Below are positions 58,401 through 64,000 of a stretch of DNA of 64,000 nt, one piece after another (the stretch's first letter is position 1; each line of letters begins with the position of its first letter). Position numbers and translations under genes: made by a program. The stretch is from the NCBI RefSeq assembly GCF_018812025.1, contig NC_063054.1:33404065-33468064 (forward strand), read 5' to 3'. The notes under the pieces were generated by a model. It was given only the letters and a program-made list of their open reading frames with translations. It made no database searches and was not told the DNA's origin. This DNA is from Megalobrama amblycephala. Its lineage: Eukaryota; Chordata; Actinopteri; Cypriniformes; Xenocyprididae.

Positions 58401-59394
58401 AATGGATCTCTGAAACTTCATGACTGTTTTCCCATTAGACTCGATTAGAGACTGGAGTTTGTAGTCCTGTTGTTGGTCAACCACTGGTAATGAATTCCCT
58501 CCAGCATAACGGTCCTGAACATGGACAACAAAGATGTATGTACACATAGCAACAGGTGTTTTTATGATCTGTATATTGTAGTTATGTTTATGTTTATTGT
58601 ATTGTACAGTTCCCAATCCAATTCAAATCAGTTTAATAGTTTGACTTTCAGTAGGCTAAAACACTTACAATATCAGGTTAATTTACCAGCATCTATTTTA
58701 GAACATCTAGTTTGGGAACAATTAAAATTCAACTTATTAGTCTAATACAAAAGTAGTCTTTGTCTTGCGTTTGACGTTGTCACACTTATAAAATAACTTC
58801 CAAGCTTATCCAAGCTTAGAGCCACTAAGAAAACTAAATAAGTAGTTCATAATATAAAATCTTATATTTAATGAACTACATATTAAATACATATCAAGGT
58901 GAATCAGAATCAAGAATTATACAAGAGCCTGAAACTCCACTTGAAGTGACTTATTGACAGTTATCAGAATCAGTCTTGAATCTTGATCATGTGAAAGACT
59001 ACAAGAATTTATATTAGAGATAATTAGTTAACTAAATATGAAATTAATATATGAATCAAAATTAAGAATATAAAAGTATCCACTGTAAGTGAGTTTAACA
59101 GTTATCAGTGTCATTTTTTGAGTTTACCGTGAAGTAACTGCCTTTCGGTCCAACTCCTCCAATGACGATATCGGCTCCAGTCATTCCTCCTTTGGGGCTG
59201 AAGCCAAAACCGACCCAGCCGCTGGTGTTGACAGTGAGCTCGAACAAGATGGTGCCCTGGATCTCATCAAAGCCCCACTTCAGCCGCACATTGTGCTCGG
59301 GGTCCAGGTGTTCAGAGAAAGGCAGAAGAGGGTCTTCTTGAGCGCAAGACCATTGAGCTGAAAGCAAGAGCAGGACAAGAGATAACTGGCCCAT
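52389..59394 (-). CDS. DBH-like monooxygenase (MOXD family), copy A, exons 1-10, 3' end not found
   Basis: Ten exons (59394-59128, 58514-58368, 55783-55631, 54985-54902, 54821-54669, 53835-53733, 53094-52928, 52840-52752, 52622-52526, 52448-52389) splice in frame into 440 codons without a stop. The protein starts with a hydrophobic signal peptide (MGQLSLVLLLLSAQWSCAQ), followed by a DOMON domain (about residues 35-150) and the two copper type II ascorbate-dependent monooxygenase domains. Copper ligands by homology to PHM and DBH are His229-His230 (LVHHLLLY), His294 (EVHYNN) and His374/His376 (MHTHLAG). The Met ligand of the second copper site would be on exon 11, which is not visible. The family assignment is firm. 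Orthology lies between MOXD1 and the fish gene usually named MOXD2 homolog or moxd1-like, with a lean to the latter. These proteins act in the secretory pathway; their substrate is not established. Confidence 0.9.
52526..52622 (-). CDS. MOXD copy A exon 9
   Basis: 97 nt completing the Arg codon, then GGKQIDFLAVDENYSFEYQ through NLGKTKTVQL. The donor is TTG|GTAATT. It differs from the copy B exon by three amino acids. Confidence 0.9.
52752..52840 (-). CDS. MOXD copy A exon 8, His-x-His second copper site
   Basis: 89 nt, leaving two bases of an Arg codon. MMHTHLAGRKVQVGHF carries the His-x-His ligands of the second copper site. The acceptor is ctctacag|GTT and the donor AG|GTACAC. The last 29 nt are closely matched at the window edge (63972-64000) by copy B. 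Confidence 0.92.
52928..53094 (-). CDS. MOXD copy A exon 7
   Basis: 167 nt. It completes the Gly codon, then RVDNSGLRFYYTSELRQHDA through KAKSFLTYGLC to TAYIPQ. NSGLRFYYT aligns with NSGLRLFYT of MOXD1. The acceptor is ctacacag|GT and the donor CAG|GTATAC, phase 0. Confidence 0.92.
53095..53732. other. MOXD copy A intron 6
   Basis: No exon or clear repeat was recognised. Confidence 0.4.
53733..53835 (-). CDS. MOXD copy A exon 6, third His ligand of the first copper site
   Basis: 103 nt, in at phase 0, leaving one base of a Gly codon. It encodes AFELPEMAGLPIGG and RLEVHYNNPNKNA; the His of EVHYNN is the expected third ligand. The acceptor is tttcaag|GCT and the donor GCAG|GTCAGT. Confidence 0.9.
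53836..54668. other. MOXD copy A intron 5
   Basis: AT-rich. A region at 54080-54500 has repeated aatgcttaat/gcttatt phrases (ttcatgcttatt at two places), perhaps a decayed inverted repeat. No exon. Confidence 0.4.
54669..54821 (-). CDS. MOXD copy A exon 5, first His-His copper ligand pair
   Basis: 153 nt, 51 residues, phase 0/0. The acceptor is atctccag|ATT and the donor GGG|GTTAGT. It contains IEPVITNFDLVHHLLLYRC, where the His-His pair is the conserved first copper ligand pair of this family, and ends in VAVWGVGGG. Confidence 0.92.
54902..54985 (-). CDS. MOXD copy A exon 4
   Basis: 84 nt, 28 residues, phase 0/0 (FTVPANQTYYHCKVMKAP then TFDRKQHIYR). The acceptor is atttcag|TTC and the donor CGC|GTAAGT. 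It starts the first copper monooxygenase domain; TYYHCKV aligns with TYWCQMF of human MOXD1. Confidence 0.9.
55148..55455 (-). mobile_element. MITE copy in MOXD copy A intron 3
   Basis: Starts accattcaaaagtttgtggc and ends tcttactgacctcaaaaag, with gggtcatgtgacactcaag and atgatgctgaaaatacagct inside. Both outer ends of the family are visible. Confidence 0.8.
55631..55783 (-). CDS. MOXD copy A exon 3
   Basis: 153 nt, 51 residues (NLPMKLIYAYG... to ...FDVTMVN), phase 0/0. The donor is AAT|GTAAGA. The acceptor gataag|AAT lacks the usual C before AG but keeps frame. SNRRGTKEVNLL matches the SNRGTKSLRLL block of MOXD proteins. Confidence 0.87.
56000..57100 (+). mobile_element. DIRS-like retrotransposon remnant (gag-like region)
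   Basis: Sequence much richer in GC than its intron. Frames broken by shifts read SRRPSRSSGWDGA, RLDEWFLPGAA, DKHS-type and LPSKPCRNTSALEG, phrases I associate with gag-like proteins of fish DIRS retrotransposons. It ends near tctcagggaaccaaggctac, a phrase typical of this repeat class. No reverse transcriptase or recombinase is present, and the reading frame shifts several times. It is a dead fragment. Confidence 0.6.
57203..58285. mobile_element. Putative hAT-like non-autonomous element
   Basis: The left end gcagggatgcactgatactg and right end ctattagtgcatcgtta resemble the inverted ends of a hAT group common in fish (gggatgcac type), but they have decayed. Near the right end aggtattggtattctgt occurs. 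No transposase frame was recognised. Confidence 0.5.
58368..58514 (-). CDS. MOXD copy A exon 2
   Basis: 147 nt, 49 residues (DRYAGGN... to ...ENDLPIT), phase 0/0. The acceptor is gttcag|GAC and the donor ACT|GTAAGC. It continues the DOMON domain with QQDYKLQSL and a conserved SCDENDLPIT segment. Confidence 0.9.
59128..59394 (-). CDS. MOXD copy A exon 1: signal peptide and start of DOMON domain
   Basis: 267 nt, 89 residues. The chosen ATG opens a clear signal peptide (Leu-rich core, likely cleavage after SCA). WVGFGFSPKGGMTGADIVIGG is a typical DOMON-domain core. The donor is ACG|GTAAAC, phase 0. Confidence 0.92.
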
Positions 59395-60162
59395 GTTACC
59401 CTTTTTAAAATCTTACAAACAGTGTTTTTGTAAGACGTTTGAGAAGACAGTGTACATGAAACTGCTCTGTAGTGCACTGTAACAGCCCTCTTTGTAAGCA
59501 GGTTGTAACCAGGGTGCAAATTACACAATGGCCTTGGGGGGTATGAATATACAGTATGAGCGTGGTTTTACAGCTTATTTAACAGCTCAGGTAAAGTTAA
59601 TGGTATGACCATTTCAGGGGGGGCCAAAAATATGATTTAAAATCAGTCAGACATAGAAACGTATCTTCATATTTACGGCTAAAGCTTCATATTACAGTAA
59701 AACGAGGAACATCTTGTCTGGTGAATCAGGTTCCACATCACTTGATGTTACTCTATTATTGGTGAAGCATAAAGCCTACAAGTAGTACAAGAGAGGTTGC
59801 CATCAACTATCAAAAGCACCTTTCATGTTCTTTAGAAGTGGACAAACATTACATACAAAAATGACTCTATTTATTTTGGAGACGTAATGAACAGTCAGCA
59901 CAGAATTTTAGCAATTAATAATTCCTGACATGGCAGAGATTTATTCATTAATAATATTACATAAGCTAAAGTAAATATTTTTGGTTTTGTCCTTTTCAGT
60001 ATCTTCTCTCAAAGCAAAGGAGCAGTGGCAAGAACCGTGAAAAAAGGCCATCATAAAAATGAAAGGAATAGAAAGAATACTTTAGGGAATAATGTAGGGT
60101 GTGTTTTGTCTTTTCTGTCACATCTCTATATTGCAGGACAGTTAATTTTAAAATGTTAATAT

Positions 60163-60249
60163 TTATTTTGTTTTGAATGGTATCAATGCCTTTTTTCACA
60201 GAAATTTCTGTGAAAAAATACATTGATACCATTCTCATCAAAACAAAAT
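60163..60249. repeat. Long hairpin with no loop
   Basis: The arms meet at cagaaa|tttctg (centre 60204/60205). The left arm tattttgttttga...atggtatcaatg..ttttttcacagaaa is matched inversely by the right arm, with a 4-base insertion and two mismatches over about 43 bp. The right arm ends at the TA where the Tc1 element begins. Confidence 0.93.
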
Positions 60250-60250
60250 A

Positions 60251-61846
60251 CAATCAGAATTCTGGAATGTTGGGACGTTTTTTAAATTTGAATAAAATGA
60301 AAACTAAAAGACTTTCAAATCACATGACCTAATATTTGATTCACAATAGAACATCGATAACATAACAAATGTTTAAACGGATAAATGTTACACTTTTATC
60401 CACTAAATGAGCTCATTTCAAATTTGATGCCTGCTACAGGTCTCAAAAAAGCTGGCACGGGGACAACAAATGACTGAAAAAGCAAGAAATTTTGAAAAGA
60501 TTCAGGTGGGAGAACATCTAGCAACTAATTAAGTTAATTGATATCAGGTCTGTAACATAACATTAGCTATAAAAGGGATGTCTTAGAGAGGCAGAGTCTC
60601 TCAGAAGTAAAGATGGGCAGAGGTTCTCCAATCTGTGAAAGAGTGCGTAAAAAGATTGTGGAATACTTTAAAAACAAAGATCCTCAATGTCATTGCAAAG
60701 GCTTTGCAAATCTCATCCTCTACAGTGCATAACATCATCAAAAATTCAGAGAAACTGGAGAAATCTCTATGCGTAAGGGAAAAGGCCGAAGACCTTTATT
60801 GGATGCCTGTGGTCTTCGGGCCCTCAGACGAAACTGCATCACTTATCGGCATGATCGTGTCAATGACATTACTACGTAAATGGGCCCAGGAATACTTCCA
60901 GAATCTTCTGTTGGTAAACGCAATCCGCCGTGCCATCTGCAGATGCCAACTAAAGCTCTATCATGCAAAAAGGAAGCCATATGTGAACATGTTCCTGAAG
61001 CACCGTCGTGTCCTTTTGGGCAGGGCTCATTTAAAATGGACTGTTTCAAAGTGGAAAAGTTCTATGGTCAAAGTCCAAATTTGACATTCTTGTTGGAAAT
61101 CACAGACCCCGTGTCCTCCGGGCTAAAGAGGAGGGAGACATTCCAGCATGTTATCAGCATTCAGTTCAAAAGCCAGCATCTCTGATGGTATGGGGGTGCA
61201 TATACAGTATGGGCAGCATGTTTTGTAAAGCACTATGAATGCTGAAAGGTATATAAAGGTTTTAGACCAGCATATGCTCCCTTCCAGACGACATCTATTT
61301 CAGGGAAGGCCTTGTGTATTTCAGCAGGACAATGCAAAACCACATATTGCAGCTATTACAACAGCATGGCTTTGTTGTAGAAGAGTCCGGGTGTTGAATT
61401 GGCCTGCCTGCAGTCCAGATCTTTCACCTATAGAGAACATTTGGCCCATCATTAAACAAAAAATATGTCAAAGACGACCACAAACTCTTCAGCAGCAGGA
61501 AACCTATATCAGGCAAGAATGGGACCAAATTTCAACACCAAAACTCCACAAATGCTCCAGTAAAGTCTCGATGCCCAGACCCCTTCAAACTGTTTTGAAA
61601 AGAAGAGGAGATGCTACACCATGGTAAACATGCCCCCATTCCAACTATTTTGAGACCTGTAGCAGGCATCAAGTTTGAAATGAGCCCATTTTGTGCACTG
61701 AATTGTAAAATTTCTCAGTTTAAACATTTGTTATGTTATCTATGTTCTATTGTGAATAAAATATTGGCTCATATGATTTGAAAGTCTTTTAGATTTCATT
61801 TTATTCAAATTTAAAAAACGTCCAAACATTTCCGGAATTCAGGTTG
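60251..61846 (+). mobile_element. Tc1-like transposon with ~200 bp ends
   Basis: TA lies on both sides (60249-60250, 61847-61848). The left end caatcagaattctggaatgt and right end catttccggaattcaggttg are inverted, and the match continues for about 200 bp to gcctgctacaggtctc / gacctgtagcaggc. This is the third Tc1 family of the window. Confidence 0.93.
60613..61627 (+). pseudogene. Tc1-like transposase, multiply frameshifted
   Basis: The ATG at 60613 (MGRGSPICERVRKKIVEYF) begins the DNA-binding region but the frame soon fails. The last intact block (61235-61627) holds CVFQQDNAKPH and CSPDLSPIENIW, giving the second Asp and the Glu of the catalytic triad, and ends RRGDATPW. The first catalytic Asp region between is scrambled by indels. 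Inactive. Confidence 0.88.
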
Positions 61847-62087
61847 TAAATATAAAAAAAACAAATAAAGACAGCAAGGACGTTTAGAAAAAAAAAGGCA
61901 GATCAAATAAGAGAAAAGGATAAGAAGGATAAAAAGAGAAACAAGCCGGGATTTAAAGAGAAACTCATTACAACTGTATGGGTCCGATTCTGATGATTCA
62001 GAGGAATTCGTAAGGCCAAAGAATCAAAATGATTGTGGAAAGAATGACATCAGTGAGCAAATGTACACTCCAGTAAAGTAAGTCACG

Positions 62088-62093
62088 TTTATT
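62088..62093 (-). promoter_or_regulatory. Putative AATAAA polyadenylation signal of MOXD copy B
   Basis: AATAAA on the minus strand 193 nt downstream of the copy B stop. The motif is canonical, but AATAAA is frequent in AT-rich DNA and no transcript evidence is available. Confidence 0.4.
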
Positions 62094-62117
62094 TATATGG
62101 TATTTTATTCAGTAGAT

Positions 62118-62193
62118 GACAAATGTTATTAATGACTTGAGGGTGAGTAATTAATGAGAGAATTTTCACTTTTTGGGTGAACTATCAACTAAG
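62118..62193. repeat. Fragment of a common fish repeat
   Basis: gacttgagggtgagtaatta, atgagagaattttcactttt and gggtgaactatc are the familiar end of a short element also seen at 6660 and 12598. It lies in the likely 3' UTR of MOXD copy B. Confidence 0.5.
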
Positions 62194-62285
62194 CAGTTGA
62201 CAGTGACTATTACTTTCACTAGAAGGCCATATAAGCACACATCTACCATTTTAGATGGTAGCAAGACTTTTGATGGCACAACTGC

Positions 62286-62363
62286 TCATGGGAGCAGGGT
62301 GCAGGGCGTAGATGGGATGACATTGAGATCCGGAATCGTCCCTCTGTTGTATGATCCGTTGTT
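62286..62363 (-). CDS. MOXD copy B exon 13, C-terminus and stop
   Basis: 78 nt including TGA at 62288-62286; 25 residues ending NVIPSTPCTLLP. The acceptor is tattaccag|AAC. The layout Asn-Asn-Gly...Pro...Cys parallels the end of the MOXD catalytic region. Confidence 0.8.
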   Translation of the reverse strand, partial: NNGSYNRGTIPDLNVIPSTPCTLLP

Positions 62364-64000
62364 CTGGTAATACACAAGGAAAATTGTGTCAGGAAAGCAT
62401 GTCGATCCTTTAAAAATCGTAACTGCTGAGGTCAGAACAGAAGCATGTTTAAAGGCTTCATTCATATTGTAGAGGTGTGGACACTTACAAACGAGTCAGT
62501 GACCATGACTAACTGGTCGATTTTCTTTAGTGTTTGTTGGTACTGGTTGATAGCTGTGTCATTCCAATTCTTCACGTACATCATCTTGAGCAAGGTACTG
62601 CAAAGTTATCAAATAAAAGCCACTTTATCATTAGGCAAATATTAAGAGCTAAATGCATTAAAACAGTGTTTTAAAAATTAGATTACTCTTTATCTGTTGC
62701 TCTCATTGCAGATCCTAAAGATTCTGCATCAGGGAAGCTCCAACATCTGCTCAGATTCATAGCTGGATAGTAGAAGAGGAATGCCAAACACATCTCATTT
62801 GAAGCTGAGAATCCCCCCTGTGGGCAGAAAAAGGGAGTTACATCCATATCCCATCCCCCCATCCCCTCAATTTTTACTAGACAAATAATTTGTGCACATA
62901 TTACGGCCATGGCTGTTCGGTGTCTTTATTGAATAGCCAATAGGAAAATGCAGGAGAAGAGCGGGGGAATGGGATTAAAACTCTTAAGCATATCAACAAC
63001 ACATCAGAAGACATTTACAACAATGTCCACCATGCTCTGAACAATTACGTTAATATAATTAATATATTCAGAGGCAGTGAAAATTGAAATGTTGGGGGTA
63101 ACACATTACAAGTACCGTCAGTTACATAATCAGATTACTTATAGTAAAGTAACATTACTTTTAAATTTACAAAACATATTACACAAGTTACTTTTTCAAA
63201 TCAGTAATGCAGGTTACTTTGTTTTCCATTTATTGACTTACACTTCTGTCCATGTTGAGAGAAATCGTAAGCGCAGAGGCAATGTGTGTAAACATGACGG
63301 TTATTATAGTTGCATTTACTCATCTCATTTGCATAAAACCCGATTCAGTATTTATTAAAATACAAACAAGGAAGCCCAGCCTAGATGAGAAAGAGTAATG
63401 CAAAAGTAATGTAATGCATTATTTTCCTTAACAATTAACTAAGTAATGCAGTTAGTTACTTTTTTTAGGGAGTAACGCTATATTGTAATGCATTACTGAA
63501 ACTACATGCTGTTGATTAAAAGACACCATGAGCCTCTATGTAAATGTACCAACCCATGTGAGTGTAGTGCGGTTTTCAGTGTTATATGTGCACTCCACCA
63601 GCAATTTGTCACCCTGCAAGACCAAAAAGTTTATTTCACTTATTGCCATTAATTATATTATATATTTATAATTATATATGCCAACCATGCTATGAAAAGC
63701 CAATGCTATATATATTTATAGCATGGTAACCTTTTAGCACTTACCAACTGCACTGTCTTAGTTTTGCCCAAGTTTGTCACTTCCTGATATTCAAAATCAT
63801 AGTTTTCATCCACGGATAGAAAATCAATCTGTTTTTCCCCTCTGACAAGTATAAGAATTTACAAAAAGATTAATTCATTACAGTAACTTTAGGTTATGCA
63901 CCACAGAAGAAAGAAAAGCACACATTACATTCAGATGAATTTTAAGTCAGTCATTGGTAAAAAATGTGTACCTAAAGTGTCCGACTCGCACCTTCCGTCC
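62286..64000 (-). CDS. DBH-like monooxygenase (MOXD family), copy B, exons 8 (partial) to 13 with stop
   Basis: This is the 3' part of a second MOXD gene in tandem with copy A and on the same strand. Exons 64000-63972 (partial), 63841-63745, 63613-63554, 62817-62687, 62597-62489 and 62363-62286 join in frame into 167 residues and a TGA stop. Exons 8-10 and the introns between them closely match copy A. Exon 11 carries NEMCLAF, whose Met is the expected methionine ligand of the second copper site (compare SEMCLSY in human MOXD1). Exons 12-13 give the C-terminal segment found in MOXD1, ending in a short tail without an obvious membrane anchor. The 5' exons lie beyond the window. Copy B looks intact as far as it can be seen. 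Confidence 0.9.
62489..62597 (-). CDS. MOXD copy B exon 12
   Basis: 109 nt. It completes an Asp codon, then TLLKMMYVKNWNDTAINQY through LKKIDQLVMVTDSF. The acceptor is ctttgcag|T and the donor TTT|GTAAGT, phase 0. Confidence 0.85.
62687..62817 (-). CDS. MOXD copy B exon 11, methionine copper ligand
   Basis: 131 nt, phase 0 in, two bases out. It encodes GGFSASNEMCLAFLFYYPAM, aligning with GGLSTRSEMCLSYLLYYPRI of human MOXD1; the Met in NEMC is the expected ligand. The acceptor is tgcccacag|GGG and the donor GA|GTAATC. Reading past the donor meets a stop at once. Confidence 0.9.
62818..63553. other. MOXD copy B intron 10
   Basis: Contains a fish element of the gttactttttaaagtaatgc type (about 63093-63500), with phrases taacattacttttaaattt and gggagtaacgctatattgta. 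The corresponding intron end in copy A has part of the same element. No exon. Confidence 0.6.
63554..63613 (-). CDS. MOXD copy B exon 10
   Basis: 60 nt, GDKLLVECTYNTENRTTLTW, phase 0/0. The acceptor is cttgcag|GGT and the donor TGG|GTTGGT. Two amino acids differ from copy A. Confidence 0.9.
63745..63841 (-). CDS. MOXD copy B exon 9
   Basis: 97 nt with the same phases as copy A exon 9 (GEKQIDFLSVDENYDFEYQ through NLGKTKTVQL). The acceptor is ttgtcag|A and the donor TTG|GTAAGT. Confidence 0.9.
63972..64000 (-). CDS. MOXD copy B exon 8, partial at window edge
   Basis: 29 nt encoding GRKVRVGHF and two bases of Arg, followed by donor AG|GTACAC. It aligns with the end of copy A exon 8 with one amino-acid change. 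Confidence 0.85.

Larger units (their letters stand above)
59395..62285. other. Intergenic region between MOXD copies A and B
   Basis: About 2.9 kb from the copy B stop to the copy A start. It holds a hairpin (60163-60249), a Tc1 remnant (60251-61846) and a repeat fragment (62118-62193). No promoter motif for copy A stands out. Confidence 0.6.

Overview
The window looks like chromosomal DNA from a cyprinid-type teleost fish. It is AT-rich and intron-rich, with long (TA)n tracts. It carries decayed Tc1 transposons with teleost-type inverted/direct terminal repeats, many short inverted-repeat elements, a DIRS-like gag remnant, and two vertebrate genes split into small GT-AG exons. The species cannot be named from sequence alone. 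No prokaryotic feature, CRISPR array, or rRNA or tRNA gene was seen.

Region 1 (about 3.2-34.4 kb, minus strand) holds nine consecutive internal exons of fam184a, a long coiled-coil protein. Splice phases agree across every junction, giving 639 codons with no stop. The first coding exon and the 3' exons were not found. The introns are large and full of nested repeats: three tandem ~445 bp units at 4-5.2 kb, a fold-back at 15.1 kb, a Tc1 copy inside an inverted-repeat composite at 16.7-19.7 kb, a 5'-truncated LINE tail at 21.5 kb, an ATCC minisatellite at 28.3 kb, and a second Tc1 inside a MITE at 28.8-30.3 kb.

Region 2 (34.4-52.4 kb) has no recognised exon. It holds a 2.7 kb hAT-like element with perfect 8 bp target duplications, two copies of a TTAA-flanked piggyBac-like element, a 1000-N assembly gap (45832-46831), and directly beside the gap a tandem array of about three ~1.67 kb units.

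Region 3 (52.4-64 kb, minus strand) holds two tandem copies of a DBH-like copper monooxygenase (MOXD family). Copy A (52389-59394) has exons 1-10 but no visible exons 11-13; the array and gap lie where they should be. Copy B (62286 to the window edge) has the end of exon 8 and exons 9-13 with the stop. Introns of the two copies are nearly identical, so the duplication or gene conversion is recent. The catalytic methionine lies on exon 11 and is visible only in copy B. A third Tc1 remnant and a hairpin separate the copies.

The two loci share strand and neighbourhood; nothing in the sequence suggests they work in one pathway. FAM184A is a coiled-coil protein of poorly defined role, and MOXD proteins are secretory-pathway copper enzymes.
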